A stretch of DNA of 64,000 bases from Sphingomonas sp. OK281 (GCF_900115295.1 NZ_FOVZ01000001.1:186001-250000); one strand, 5' to 3'; positions 8,414 through 17,614 are shown, numbered from the stretch's first letter. Numbers and translations are program-made. The notes: a model not told the origin generated them from the letters alone.

Positions 8414-8600
8414 GTCACTCTCTTGATAAGGGCGGCGAACGCGTAAGCGAGCCACCCGGTGAGCTTAGCGGTGATGACGAACGCCGACGCGTCCTCCCGC
8501 AAATTCCCGCAGCTGTAGCGTTGGAAGCGCGTGCGCATAGCGGAACGCGGCGTGCGAAGCAACCAGCGCCGGCACCGGGCCGTGCCTTGGTCAGTGCAAG

Positions 8601-8951
8601 TTACTCGAGAAGCGTAACCGGCCATCCGACCAGCCGGGCCGCGGCCACGCACACCGATTTCGTCGGATATCCGTCCGAATATGCGATGAGCGAATTATCC
8701 TGGTGAATCAACAACCAGGCCCATTCTCCGGTCAGGGCGGGAGACGGTCTGAACGTCACGTCGCGAACCTGCCAAATCTCCAGGCGCATGGCAGGGGCTT
8801 CGCTCGGCGCTGGATCGGCCGTTGGGCGAGGCTCCCCGGACGCGATCGGAAAAACGGTTACGCGATCATCGTGTCGCGGCGCAGGATCGTGTGGCTCGAA
8901 GTCCCGGGAAACGGCGTCATCGCGTCGCGCCGGTGCGGCGTCAGGTGTCAC
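8601..8951 (-). CDS. Small hypothetical protein (YegP/DUF1508-like C-terminus?)
   Basis: The last ~60 residues read as a compact domain, GEWAWLLIHQDNSLIAYSDG followed by YPTKSVCVAAA, which recalls the fold phrase of DUF1508/YegP-like proteins (a strand, a residue about the environment, then SDGY-x-x-K). The first half is low-complexity and disordered. Start is uncertain: GTG at 8951 overlaps the end of the EAL gene by 11 bases and gives 116 residues; ATG at 8789 gives 62. No strong ribosome binding site is seen for either. It may be a real gene cotranscribed after the EAL gene. Confidence 0.4.
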   Translation of the reverse strand: MTPDAAPARRDDAVSRDFEPHDPAPRHDDRVTVFPIASGEPRPTADPAPSEAPAMRLEIWQVRDVTFRPSPALTGEWAWLLIHQDNSLIAYSDGYPTKSVCVAAARLVGWPVTLLE

Positions 8952-10203
8952 GATGCGTGACGATCGCGCTGGCGGGAACGGGTTTGCCCCAGAAAAAACC
9001 TTGCCCGAAATCCGCGTTCAACGACCGCGCGAGATCGAGATCCTCCGGCGTCTCGATCCCTTCGATCACGGTGCCGATCGCTCGGCTCCTGCAATATTCT
9101 ATAATCTCGCGCAGCAGCGAGATGGGAAACTCGCCGTTCCTGCATTTCTGGAAGATCTTTCGGTCGATCTTCACTTCGGAAATAGGCAATTCGGATATCC
9201 GGTCGAAGTTCGTCGCCCCCTTGCCAAAGTCGTCCAGCGAGATGGGAACACCGATCCGCCCCAATTCGCGCATGTTCGCCACCAGGCGATCGTTGAGTCC
9301 AGGGTAGCTGATTTCGGTCAACTCGATCGTCAGCATACCGGTCGCGACCCGGTGCCTGCGAAGCAACATGGGGAGCGCGGTGATGAAATCATCATCGCTG
9401 AGCACGGCGGCACTACAGTTTACCGCCACGGGAACCGCGCGGTCATCGGCCTGTAGCGCGGATAACAGCCTTGCTGCGGCCTCCACCGCGAGCAACGTCG
9501 CAGCGATCTCGATCGATAGGATCGTCGACGGCGCGAAGATGTGTTCCGGGTTGAGCGATGGACGATTGCGCAGGCGGGTCAGCGTTTCATAGCCGGCAAC
9601 GCGTTCGGCCCTCAGATCCTGCTTGACGTGAAACTCGTGGGTGAGATTGGGCAGCAGCCGGCCTTGCTGGATCAGCCAGGATAGGAACCGCTGGTCGCAG
9701 AGATCGCTGTCATGCTCGCGCCGAGGAATGCCGAGGAGTCGTCGCGCGATCGCCTGCGCATCATACGGCCCTTCGATCTGGTCGATGGGGCCGATGCCGA
9801 ATTGTTCGGCCTTGACGATGGCGCTGAGCGAATGGGGGCCGGACTTCACGAACGTCAGCGCGCCGGCATAGCCTTCATCGTCGAGCAACGTGATGATCGC
9901 GTGGCTGTTGAGCGTCGATATGTCGGGGTTGATGACGATCAGGTCCGGCTGGAACGCTACGCCGGCACGCTCTTCGCTTGCCGTGCCGATCCAGGCGACC
10001 TTGTGACCGATCGCCTCCAACTCGCGGTGAACGCGCGAATAGGCGATATCGTCATGATCGAGGAACAGGATGCGATGTCCGTCGGCCGTGGCTGTAGCCG
10101 CGGCCGTGGCGGCGTGAGGATCGGAACGATCCCCGTGGCTCTTGTCGGGCAAGTTGTCGCGGCGCGGCGAAAACTTGCCCATAGTTATGGCGGATGTCGG
10201 CAT
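8941..10203 (-). CDS. Pseudo-receiver/EAL-domain protein (cyclic-di-GMP phosphodiesterase)
   Basis: About 420 residues. Residues ~40-150 have a receiver-like fold (RILFLDHDD at the start, DLIVINPD where the phospho-Asp is expected), but the acceptor appears to be Asn and no conserved Lys is seen. Residues ~185-415 form an EAL domain with the catalytic set retained: E206 in ETLTRL (EAL is ETL here), N in VNCS, ELTE, DDFGKG, VKIDR, IEGIE and FGQGF. It should hydrolyse cyclic-di-GMP, a second messenger controlling motility and biofilm, with an input that is not phosphorylation. The ATG at 10203 has GGGGAC upstream; an in-frame GTG at 10248 is less likely. Confidence 0.88.
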   Translation of the reverse strand: MPTSAITMGKFSPRRDNLPDKSHGDRSDPHAATAAATATADGHRILFLDHDDIAYSRVHRELEAIGHKVAWIGTASEERAGVAFQPDLIVINPDISTLNSHAIITLLDDEGYAGALTFVKSGPHSLSAIVKAEQFGIGPIDQIEGPYDAQAIARRLLGIPRREHDSDLCDQRFLSWLIQQGRLLPNLTHEFHVKQDLRAERVAGYETLTRLRNRPSLNPEHIFAPSTILSIEIAATLLAVEAAARLLSALQADDRAVPVAVNCSAAVLSDDDFITALPMLLRRHRVATGMLTIELTEISYPGLNDRLVANMRELGRIGVPISLDDFGKGATNFDRISELPISEVKIDRKIFQKCRNGEFPISLLREIIEYCRSRAIGTVIEGIETPEDLDLARSLNADFGQGFFWGKPVPASAIVTHRDT

Positions 10204-10867
10204 CGTTCGTCCCCTGCGTCCGATCGCCCGGTACGACCTTGCAACCATCGCGATGATCGGTCGGCATCATGCGGTTGTGCCGATGCTCTGGATCGTCTCG
10301 AATGCTGCGATTGTCGACCAAGCGATCGTTTCGCGGGCAGGCTGACGCCAGAAAAATTATCGAATTAAGACTAAAGGTGGTTAACTAATCTTAACTCTCC
10401 AACCGGAACATCGGAAAACCGGCAGAGATGATCGTAAAGTCATGATACGCCGTCTTTATTGAAATGCTGCGATACAGTATTATTTTTGTTACAATAGTAG
10501 AGTCCGTCGGTGGACGAGGCGTTATGTCCGGTTTGGTGGATGTGTAATGCGCTGGAGGAGTAAGCCGAACTCCCCAAAGCGCCGTATACCGCGATCTCTA
10601 GTTTCGATAGAAAGTCCGCGTGGCGGATAATCCGACAGTCTATCCCGGGTTCTTCTGACGGGACACGGCGGATAACGGGCTTTCGATCCGCCCGGCAGTC
10701 GTTCCATCAGCTTCGCGGGCGATGGAGCGCGACGAAGGAGAGCGTTCGGGCGATGGCCGGCACGCCGAGATAGCGTTCATTTCCGACGTATCAGGCTGTT
10801 TTCTTCGTTCGGCTTTCAACTACCATGTGTGTGTCGGGATGGGGGCATCCGACATATCGGGGGTATC
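10204..10867. other. Long intergenic region between divergent genes
   Basis: This 660-base region separates the minus-strand EAL gene from the plus-strand exported-protein gene and must hold both promoters. It includes an unusually A+T-rich patch (about 10360-10500) with several TATAAT-like words, none with a convincing -35. I see no gene in it: the longest frame (10522-10707, minus) has no ribosome binding site or recognisable content. Confidence 0.5.
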
Positions 10868-11635
10868 ATGGTCAAGTCATGTCGCGTGGCGCTCGCCGCG
10901 CTGTTTGTGTCGCTTACCGTGGCTACGGCGGCCTATTCTCAGGAGAAGACCGGCCTGAAACCCGGCTTCGTCCTGAAGCCTGGCACCGCCCGGATCGTCC
11001 TGATGCGCCCGTCCATCCGCGTCGGCGCACAGTCGACCGGTGGGATGTACGAGCCGAACGCCGACTGGACCGATCAGGCAAAGGAGAACATCGGCACCGC
11101 GCTCGCCAAGGTCCAGACCGGCTTGGGAAACAGCGTCGTCGGTTATGTCGAGCCGATCGGCAGCAGGTCGGCCAGGGCTGCCGAATATCAGGAGTTGTTC
11201 GGTGCGGTCGCCGCGTCGGTGATCGAATACCAGTTCTTCAAGGGCAACCGGCTGCCCACCAAGAAGCGCAAGGACCAGTTCGAATGGGGGCTCGGTCCCG
11301 ATGTTCGAACGCTCCCCGGTCTGGAGACCGCGGACTACGCGCTGTTCATCACGACGGAGGATCATTTCGGTTCGACCGGGCGGAAGGTGCTGCAGGTCTT
11401 TGCGGCGATGGCGCGCGTCGGCGTCACCGCGGGCGTCCACAAGGGATTCGCCGGGCTGGTCGACCTGCGTACGGGGGAGCTGGTCTGGCTCAACGCCGAC
11501 ATGCAGATGGGCGGCGACGTGCGCGACGCAGACGGCGCGGACAAGCGCGTGCGGCAGTTGCTGGAGGGCTTCCCGGGGAAACCGGTCGAGGGTCCGATGC
11601 TGGCGGGCGCTCCCGTCGTTGCATCGGCCGACTGA
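10868..11635 (+). CDS. Exported hypothetical protein, first of an M48 peptidase trio
   Basis: A 255-residue protein with a signal peptide (VALAALFVSLTVATAAYSQ) and no membrane helix afterwards, so periplasmic or outer-membrane associated. The body has phrases such as GTARIVLMRPSIRVGAQST, YALFITTEDHFG and GLVDLRTGELVWLNAD. The last is typical of proteins that report on export, resembling GNA1162-like lipoprotein components in style, but there is no lipobox and I cannot name the family. The ATG at 10868 gives a proper signal peptide. One base separates it from the metalloprotease gene, indicating an operon. Confidence 0.75.
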   Translation: MVKSCRVALAALFVSLTVATAAYSQEKTGLKPGFVLKPGTARIVLMRPSIRVGAQSTGGMYEPNADWTDQAKENIGTALAKVQTGLGNSVVGYVEPIGSRSARAAEYQELFGAVAASVIEYQFFKGNRLPTKKRKDQFEWGLGPDVRTLPGLETADYALFITTEDHFGSTGRKVLQVFAAMARVGVTAGVHKGFAGLVDLRTGELVWLNADMQMGGDVRDADGADKRVRQLLEGFPGKPVEGPMLAGAPVVASAD

Positions 11636-11636
11636 G

Positions 11637-12794
11637 ATGCGAACCCTGACCGGTATAGTGCTGCTCGGCGCAACACTATCCACCACCGCATTTGCGACCG
11701 ACAAGCGGCCGCCGCTACCGACCTACACGCAGGCCTATACCGCGACGACGGTCGACGAGCGCGGGATATGGATGGAGGCGGACGAGCGAGAGCGGGTGCA
11801 GCGCGACTCCCGGTCGCTGGTCAAGGATCCCGCGCTCAACGCCTATGTCCGCGGCGTGCTTTGCCGGACCGTCGGCGAGGACCGTTGCCGGTCGGTACGC
11901 CTGTATATCGACGAGGTCCCGGCGTTCAACGCGTACATGACGCCCAATGGCGCGATGGTGGTGTGGACCGGACTGCTGCTCCGTGTCCGCAGCGAGGCGG
12001 AGCTCGGTGCGATCCTCGGGCACGAGTTCGGCCATTTCGAACTCCGGCATACGCTCAAGGACTTCAAGAGCCACCGCACCGGCACCGACCTGATGGCGTG
12101 GGCATCGATCCTCGTCCGCAACAGCGCAAACTTTCAATATGCCGTGGTCGGCCAGATGTATGCCTTCAGCCGGGACCAGGAGCGCGAGGCCGACATGACC
12201 GGCTTCCAGTATCTCGCACGCTCGCAATATCCATCGTCGGCCGCCGCCGACGTCTGGGAGCACGTCATGGGCGAGGCGGACGCCACCGCGATCGGTCGGA
12301 AGCGCAAGCCGAAGCAAAAATACGTCGCCGGCGTTTTCGCCACGCACCCGACCGATCTCGCGCGTGCGACCTATCTCCGCGCCGCGTCGATCGAGGCGCA
12401 TGACGTCAAGCCCGCGGTCGTCGATACGCACCAGGCGGCGATGGCGAAATGGCTGCCGATCTTACTCAACGACCAGATCAAGCTCAACGACTTCGGCGGC
12501 AGTGAGTATCTGCTCGCCAATCTGGCGGAAGGCACTGGCTGGACGACTCCGCTACTGTGCGCCCGCGGGGACCTGTACCGAGAGCGCGGCAATCCCCGCG
12601 ATCTCGTCAGTGCCGCGCAATTCTACCAGGAGGCGATCGGCAAGGGCGACGCACTGCCCGAGGCGTATCGTGGCCTCGGCCTCGCTTTGCTCCGCAGCCA
12701 GCAGGTTGCCGAAGGCCAGGCCGCGCTCGCGACGTATCTCCGCCTCAAGCCGGCCGCGACCGACGCAGCGCTCATCGCCACGCTGATCTCGTAA
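11637..12794 (+). CDS. Exported M48-family zinc metalloprotease
   Basis: A 385-residue peptidase with a signal peptide (residues 1-20) and the M48 zinc site H129-E-F-G-H133, with the third-ligand region E182-R-E-A-D186 downstream. The N-terminal part carries MTPNGAMVVWTGLL, the family strand-turn before the site. Residues ~330-385 look like tetratricopeptide-type helices (EAYRGLGLALLRSQQ). Periplasmic relatives such as BepA act in outer-membrane protein quality control. The gene starts one base after the previous stop and is followed 11 bases later by a third exported protein. Confidence 0.92.
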   Translation: MRTLTGIVLLGATLSTTAFATDKRPPLPTYTQAYTATTVDERGIWMEADERERVQRDSRSLVKDPALNAYVRGVLCRTVGEDRCRSVRLYIDEVPAFNAYMTPNGAMVVWTGLLLRVRSEAELGAILGHEFGHFELRHTLKDFKSHRTGTDLMAWASILVRNSANFQYAVVGQMYAFSRDQEREADMTGFQYLARSQYPSSAAADVWEHVMGEADATAIGRKRKPKQKYVAGVFATHPTDLARATYLRAASIEAHDVKPAVVDTHQAAMAKWLPILLNDQIKLNDFGGSEYLLANLAEGTGWTTPLLCARGDLYRERGNPRDLVSAAQFYQEAIGKGDALPEAYRGLGLALLRSQQVAEGQAALATYLRLKPAATDAALIATLIS

Positions 12795-12805
12795 GGAGGA
12801 TGACC

Positions 12806-13399
12806 ATGTCCAGGACTCTCGCCCTGCTTGCCGCGATCGCAACGCTCTCGCTCGCCGTCCCCGTCGCGGCCGGCAACAAGCTCATCCCAGCGGGCCAGCG
12901 CATCGCGGTCGCCAAGTCGGCGCTGACCGTGCAGCCTGGCGCGGAGTGGAACAAGCTGTCCGAGCGCCCCGGTCGCAATGCCGAAACCTGGACGCAGGAC
13001 GGCGACGAACTGAACGACCTCAGCTTCTATGGCGGCATCGAGTCCGGCAGGCCGCTGTTCCGCGAAGTCGACAAGAAGAACAGACCGCTGCCGAAGGTCT
13101 CGGCGACGATGCTGATCACCGATATCCCGGTGCTGCTCGAGAACAGCTACCGTATCGCGCGCGACGCGTCGTCGATGGCGATCGACACGATCGCGCCGAT
13201 CCAGTTCGCCGGCAACAAGGGCGTGCGCTTCACCTACACCTTCGCGAAGCAGAACGAGACGCTGCAACGTCGTGGCGAAGCCCGCGGTGCGGTGATCGGC
13301 GGCAAGCTGTATCTGGTGACGTACGAAGCGCCGAGCTTGTATTACTACGATCGCAGCGCGGCGGCAGCCAGGGTGGTGGCGGACAGCGTGCGGTTTTAA
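12806..13399 (+). CDS. Exported hypothetical protein, third of the M48 trio
   Basis: A 197-residue protein with a signal peptide (RTLALLAAIATLSLAVPVAAG). The mature part has WNKLSERPGRNAETWTQDG and VRFTYTFAKQNETLQRRGEA, and ends in a beta-rich stretch KLYLVTYEAPSLYYYD. I do not recognise the family. The ATG at 12806 has AAGGAGG six bases upstream; the in-frame ATG at 12800 abuts that site and is less likely. With the two genes before it, it forms a tight operon of exported proteins. Confidence 0.78.
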   Translation: MSRTLALLAAIATLSLAVPVAAGNKLIPAGQRIAVAKSALTVQPGAEWNKLSERPGRNAETWTQDGDELNDLSFYGGIESGRPLFREVDKKNRPLPKVSATMLITDIPVLLENSYRIARDASSMAIDTIAPIQFAGNKGVRFTYTFAKQNETLQRRGEARGAVIGGKLYLVTYEAPSLYYYDRSAAAARVVADSVRF

Positions 13400-13492
13400 G
13401 CTCGCCAGGCCACGTCGCATCCATCGGCCGCCGTCTCGTCCCGGCCCGGCCGGACAGACGGGCGGTCGCGGCGATTATCGAGGCTGCTGGGG

Positions 13493-13540
13493 TCTCCCGC
13501 GAAGACGGGAGCCCGGTCTGGATCCCTGCCTTCGCGGGAG
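13493..13540. repeat. Inverted repeat, family E
   Basis: TCTCCCGCGAAGACGGGAGC and CCTGCCTTCGCGGGAG form an imperfect palindrome like that at 4508. It sits between the M48 trio and the two-HTH gene. Confidence 0.75.
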
Positions 13541-13612
13541 GAACGGTCTCGGCCTCCCCGCATGCAGCACAGGCCCCTTGCAATGTAGGATTTCGAGGCA
13601 GACCCGATAGCG

Positions 13613-14575
13613 ATGCCGCGCCCGTTCACCCCCGACAAGTTCACCCGACGCCAGGCCGCCCAGAACGCCGTGTTCCTCGCCGCCCTCCGCCGCACCGGCA
13701 ACGTCCGCGAGGCCGCCAGCACGCTAGGCTATAACCGCTCCACTTTCACCAAGCGCCGCGCCGCCCACCCTGCCTTCGCCGCCAGGTGGAACGCCGCGCT
13801 GGTCATGGCCAACGCCGCCCTGAAACTCCCCTCCCGCCTGCGGGAGGGGTCGGGGGAGGGGAGTGCCAAGAACGCCGCCATCTCGTCCGAACCCCCCACC
13901 ACGACAAGAACCGCCAACGGTCGCCTCCAGCTCCGCCGCCCCACCGCCAACCGCCTCGACCACGCCGCCGAGCAAGCCTTCCTCACAGCGCTCTCCGCCA
14001 CCGCCAACGTCCGTCTCTCGGCCGCGGCCGCCGGCTTCAGCCACTCCGCCTTCTACGCCCGGCGCAAGGCCAGCCCCGCCTTCGCCCGCGAGATGCGCCT
14101 CGCGCTGGCGGCCGGGTACGAACAGGTAGAGTCCGCGCTGATCGCCGGATTCCTGCCCGGCGCGCACGATCATGACGCGTGGCGCCACAACGATCCCCCG
14201 CCGATCCCGCCGATGACCGCGAACCAGGCGCTGCAACTCCTCCACCTGCACAACCGCACGGTCCACCTCCAGGAGGAGCCGCCCCACATCAGGCGCCGCC
14301 GCGGTGAATCGAGCGAAGCCCACAGCTACCGCCTGACGGCCATGTACGAAGCCCGCCAGGCCCTGGAACGCGAAGCCTTCGACCTCGCCGAAGCCGCTCG
14401 CAACGAACGCGGCGAACCGACGCTGACCAACCCGTATCCGGCGGCGAGGCCAGTACACCTACCGGCGCTCGATCAGGTCACCGGCTGGAGCAAGGCCGAT
14501 CCCACGAAGGTGGCGCACGATCCGGATGTCGCGCTGTTCGGCGGGTGGCGGTTGAAGGATTGGAAGGGAGCATAG
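13613..14575 (+). CDS. Protein with two helix-turn-helix repeats
   Basis: A 320-residue protein of unknown function. Residues ~14-64 and ~116-175 are two related helical units, each with a NVREAASTLGYNRSTFTKRR or NVRLSAAAAGFSHSAFYARR pattern and then PAFA-x-R. This is a HTH of the kind seen in phage terminase small subunits. The linker (residues 72-83) is the translation of a dispersed palindromic repeat (bases 13826-13861). A C-terminal helical region is rich in Arg and Glu. No phage genes are nearby, so it may be a domesticated terminase-like DNA-binding protein. Start: ATG with no strong ribosome binding site. Confidence 0.7.
   Translation: MPRPFTPDKFTRRQAAQNAVFLAALRRTGNVREAASTLGYNRSTFTKRRAAHPAFAARWNAALVMANAALKLPSRLREGSGEGSAKNAAISSEPPTTTRTANGRLQLRRPTANRLDHAAEQAFLTALSATANVRLSAAAAGFSHSAFYARRKASPAFAREMRLALAAGYEQVESALIAGFLPGAHDHDAWRHNDPPPIPPMTANQALQLLHLHNRTVHLQEEPPHIRRRRGESSEAHSYRLTAMYEARQALEREAFDLAEAARNERGEPTLTNPYPAARPVHLPALDQVTGWSKADPTKVAHDPDVALFGGWRLKDWKGA
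13826..13861. repeat. Palindromic repeat, family B, inside a coding sequence
   Basis: CTCCCCTCCCGCCTGCGGGA and the following GGGGTCGGGGGAGGGG form one arm of the family B element, also seen at 33643 and 51034. It is exactly 36 bases, twelve codons, and in frame with the host gene. Confidence 0.9.
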
Positions 14576-14652
14576 CGGTGCCGGTTTGTCCTGATGGGGC
14601 TTCCCGCTGCCCAGGACGAGCAACGCCTGATCGCCGCTCCGAAAGCAGCGAC

Positions 14653-14687
14653 TAGCTTCGCCATCAGATATCGTCTATACTGGATAT
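14653..14687 (+). promoter_or_regulatory. arsR promoter and likely operator
   Basis: A TATACT -10 box (14676-14681) lies inside an inverted repeat ATATC-N10-GATAT (14668-14687), a likely ArsR operator. The -35 region near TAGCTT (14653) is weak. The -10 box ends 7 bases before the arsR ATG, so transcription may start at the A of ATG and the message may be leaderless. Confidence 0.5.
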
Positions 14688-15020
14688 ATGGATAAATACG
14701 CAGCTATCACAGCCCTTAGCGCGCTGGCGCAAGCTACCCGGCTAGACGTGTTTCGTCTTCTGGTCCGCCACGAGCCGGACGGGATGGCGGCGGGTGAAAT
14801 CTCTCGTCAGCTCGAAGTGCCGCAGAATACTATGTCGTCTCACCTCGGCATTCTCTCGCGCGCTGGCATCGTGCGCTCGGAACGGCATAGCCGGTCGATC
14901 ATCTACCGGGCCGATCTGGACGGGCTGCGCGCGCTGACGCTGTTCCTCGTCAAGGACTGCTGCGCCGGCTCGCCTGATCTGTGCGCGCCGCTCCTGGCCG
15001 AACTTACTCCCTGCTGCTGA
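14688..15020 (+). CDS. arsR: ArsR/SmtB-family arsenic-responsive repressor
   Basis: A 110-residue ArsR-family winged-helix repressor that leaves DNA when it binds As(III). The DNA-recognition helix reads EISRQLEVPQNTMSSHLGIL (residues 37-56). Likely metal ligands are the C-terminal thiols: C91-C92, C99 and the final C109-C110, placing it with the Cys-Cys-type sensors rather than the classical CxC-in-helix type. It is the first gene of arsRCBH and probably regulates the operon through the palindrome overlapping its own promoter. No ribosome binding site precedes the ATG. Confidence 0.95.
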   Translation: MDKYAAITALSALAQATRLDVFRLLVRHEPDGMAAGEISRQLEVPQNTMSSHLGILSRAGIVRSERHSRSIIYRADLDGLRALTLFLVKDCCAGSPDLCAPLLAELTPCC

Positions 15021-15031
15021 AAGGGCGCCCC

Positions 15032-15460
15032 GTGGCCGTCGATATCGTGATCTATCACAACCCCGAGTGCGGCACGTCGCGCAACACGCTGGCGATGATC
15101 CGCAATGCCGGCATTGAGCCGCATGTCGTCGAATATCTCAAAACGCCGCCCTCGCGCGCGCTGCTGGTCGAGTTGATCGACCGCGCCAAGATCGCGCCCC
15201 GCGATCTACTGCGCGAGAAGGGCACGCCCTATGAGGAGCTGGGCTTGGGCGATACGTCGCTGTCCGATGATGCGCTGGTCGACGCGATGATGGCACATCC
15301 CGTCCTCATCAACCGGCCGCTGGTCGTTTCGCCGCTCGGCGTGAAGCTGTGCCGGCCGTCCGAAACGGTTCTTGATCTGCTGCTTGAGCCGCAACAGGGT
15401 GCGTTTGTTAAGGAAGACGGCGAACAGGTCGTGGACACCTCGGATCAGCGCATCGCCTGA
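15032..15460 (+). CDS. arsC: Arsenate reductase, glutaredoxin-dependent type
   Basis: A 142-residue ArsC that reduces arsenate to arsenite with glutathione and glutaredoxin. The catalytic residues match the plasmid R773 enzyme with an offset of one: C13 in NPECGTSRN, and arginines R61 (LLREKG), R95 (INRPLV) and R108 (LCRPSE). I chose the GTG at 15032, which gives the standard N-terminus [10 protein letters not shown]; upstream in-frame codons run back into arsR. The TGA overlaps the arsB start (TGATG), so the two are coupled. Confidence 0.97.
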   Translation: MAVDIVIYHNPECGTSRNTLAMIRNAGIEPHVVEYLKTPPSRALLVELIDRAKIAPRDLLREKGTPYEELGLGDTSLSDDALVDAMMAHPVLINRPLVVSPLGVKLCRPSETVLDLLLEPQQGAFVKEDGEQVVDTSDQRIA

Positions 15461-16743
15461 TGCTGCTCGCGCTCGCTATCTTCGTCGCCACGATCACGCT
15501 CGTCATCTGGCAGCCCAAGGGTCTCGGTATCGGGTGGAGCGCGCTGGGCGGCGCCGCGGTCGCGCTGCTCGTCGGGGTGGTCTCTCTCTCAGACGTGCCA
15601 ATGGTGTGGGGCATCGTCTGGAACGCGACCGCGACGTTCGTCGCAATCATCATCGTCAGCCTGTTGCTCGATGAAGCCGGCTTGTTCGAATGGGCGGCGC
15701 TCCATGTCGCACGCTGGGGCGGGGGGCATGGTCGCCGTTTGTTCGTGCTGATCGTCCTGCTCGGCGCGGCAGTGTCAGCATTGTTCGCCAATGACGGCGC
15801 GGCACTGATCCTGACGCCGATCGTCATCGCGATGCTGCGGGCGCTGGGATACAAGGACAAGGCGACACTGGCGTTCGTCATGGCAGCAGGGTTCATCGCC
15901 GATACCGCCAGTCTGCCACTAATCGTCTCCAACCTCGTCAACATCGTGTCGGCCGACTTCTTCCGGATCGGGTTTGCCGATTATGCTTCGGTGATGGTGC
16001 CGGTCGATCTGGCGTCGATAGCCGCGACTTTGGTCACGCTGCTGCTGTTCTTCCGACGCGACATACCCGCCCGCTATGAGGTGACACAGCTTCGCACGCC
16101 CGCTGACGCGATCCGCGATCCTGCCACGTTCAAGGCGGGCTGGGTCGTCCTCGCCCTGCTGCTCGCCGGCTTCTTCCTGCTCGAACCGATCGGCGTGCCG
16201 GTCAGCGCCGTGGCCGCTACCGGCGCGGTCCTCCTGCTCATCATCGCCGCGCGCGGCCATGTCATCCAGACCCGCAAGGTGCTGGCCGGTGCTCCGTGGC
16301 AGGTCGTGATCTTCTCGCTCGGCATGTACCTGGTCGTCTACGGCTTGCGAAACGCCGGTCTCACCGACCACCTTGCCGGCCTGCTCGATCGCACCGCGCA
16401 AGGCGGCGTTTGGGGTGCGGCGTTCGGCACCGGGATCATCGCCGCGCTGCTGTCGTCGGTGATGAACAACATGCCAACCGTCCTGGTGGGCGCGCTGTCG
16501 ATCGACGCGACGCACGCCACGGGCGCGATCAAGGACGCGATGATCTACGCCAATGCGATCGGTTGCGACCTCGGCCCGAAGATCACGCCGATCGGCTCGC
16601 TCGCAACGCTACTGTGGCTTCACGTCCTCGGGCAAAAGGGTATCCGGATCGGCTGGGGCTATTACTTCAAGGTCGGCGCGACGCTGACGATTCCCGTGCT
16701 GTTGGTGACACTCACCGCGCTCGCCATAAGGCTCAGTCTGTAA
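15460..16743 (+). CDS. arsB: Arsenite efflux pump ArsB
   Basis: A 427-residue ArsB, the usual length for this ion-transporter-superfamily arsenite/antimonite exporter of the inner membrane. Family segments include [36 protein letters not shown] and [17 protein letters not shown]. About 11-12 hydrophobic helices fill the chain. No arsA ATPase is encoded, so the pump would run on the proton gradient. It overlaps arsC upstream and arsH downstream by one base each. Confidence 0.97.
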   Translation: MLLALAIFVATITLVIWQPKGLGIGWSALGGAAVALLVGVVSLSDVPMVWGIVWNATATFVAIIIVSLLLDEAGLFEWAALHVARWGGGHGRRLFVLIVLLGAAVSALFANDGAALILTPIVIAMLRALGYKDKATLAFVMAAGFIADTASLPLIVSNLVNIVSADFFRIGFADYASVMVPVDLASIAATLVTLLLFFRRDIPARYEVTQLRTPADAIRDPATFKAGWVVLALLLAGFFLLEPIGVPVSAVAATGAVLLLIIAARGHVIQTRKVLAGAPWQVVIFSLGMYLVVYGLRNAGLTDHLAGLLDRTAQGGVWGAAFGTGIIAALLSSVMNNMPTVLVGALSIDATHATGAIKDAMIYANAIGCDLGPKITPIGSLATLLWLHVLGQKGIRIGWGYYFKVGATLTIPVLLVTLTALAIRLSL

Positions 16744-17495
16744 TGCCGCTTCGCACGCTCTCCGATCCTGACCATCTGCCCGCGCTCGATCGCCACTATG
16801 CGCGTGATCGCCCCGCCCTCAGGCTTGGGGCCGGTGATCCCTCCCCGCGTATCCTGCTGCTCTACGGCTCGCTGCGGGAACGGTCCTATTCTCGCCTGTG
16901 TGTCGAAGAAGCCGCCCGCCTGCTGCAATTTTTCGGCTGCGAGACACGCATCTTTGACCCCTCGACGCTGCCGCTACCCGACCAGGTCACAGGGGACGAT
17001 CATCCCGCCGTCCACGAGCTGCGCGAACTGTCGATGTGGTCGGAGGGGCATGTGTGGTGCAGCCCCGAGCGACACGGCCAGATCACCGGCATCATGAAGC
17101 TGCAGGTCGATCATCTGCCGCTGTCGATGGGCGGGATGCGCCCGACCCAGGGACGAACCCTTGCAGTCATGCAAGTGTCGGCCGGATCGCAGTCGTTCAA
17201 CAGCGTCAATACTCTGCGCATCCTTGGCCGCTGGATGCGGATGGTGACGATCCCCAACCAGTCGTCGGTCGCCAAGGCGTTCAACGAGTTCAACGACGCC
17301 GGCCGAATGAAGCCGTCCAGCTACTACGACCGGATCGTCGACGTTATGGAAGAGCTGGTGCGCTTTACTGTACTGCTACGGCCTCACACCGTTCAGCTGG
17401 TCGACCGGTATTCGGAACGAAAAGACGCGGGCGTGCCGCTGGACACAACGACCGACCTATCCAGTATTGCGGCAACGCCGCAGCGTTCGTTCTAA
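16743..17495 (+). CDS. arsH: ArsH, NADPH-dependent FMN reductase/organoarsenical oxidase
   Basis: A 250-residue ArsH. The flavin-binding loop is visible as [13 protein letters not shown], and the conserved blocks [30 protein letters not shown] (here [16 protein letters not shown]) and [14 protein letters not shown] match the family. ArsH oxidises trivalent organoarsenicals and reduces azo dyes or quinones. The ATG overlaps the arsB stop (TAATG). It ends the operon. Confidence 0.95.
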   Translation: MPLRTLSDPDHLPALDRHYARDRPALRLGAGDPSPRILLLYGSLRERSYSRLCVEEAARLLQFFGCETRIFDPSTLPLPDQVTGDDHPAVHELRELSMWSEGHVWCSPERHGQITGIMKLQVDHLPLSMGGMRPTQGRTLAVMQVSAGSQSFNSVNTLRILGRWMRMVTIPNQSSVAKAFNEFNDAGRMKPSSYYDRIVDVMEELVRFTVLLRPHTVQLVDRYSERKDAGVPLDTTTDLSSIAATPQRSF

Positions 17496-17614
17496 TCAGG
17501 ACGATACGCGGGCGAGGTATGAGTAGAGCCCGGCTTTCGCCAAGGCGCCACGTGACAGTGAATCCCACGTCGTCGGTCGGGCCTTTGGCCGGCCGGCCGG
17601 TCAAGACCGTCTCA

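Noticed and set aside
10522..10707. 61-codon minus-strand frame in the 10.2-10.9 kb gap
   Set aside because: No ribosome binding site, Arg/Pro-rich, no recognisable domain.
13613..14575. Prophage remnant because of terminase-like HTH
   Set aside because: No capsid, tail, integrase or attachment sites are visible nearby.
14688..17495. Arsenic genes as a mobile island
   Set aside because: No integrase, insertion sequence or flanking direct repeat is seen and the base composition is not clearly different.
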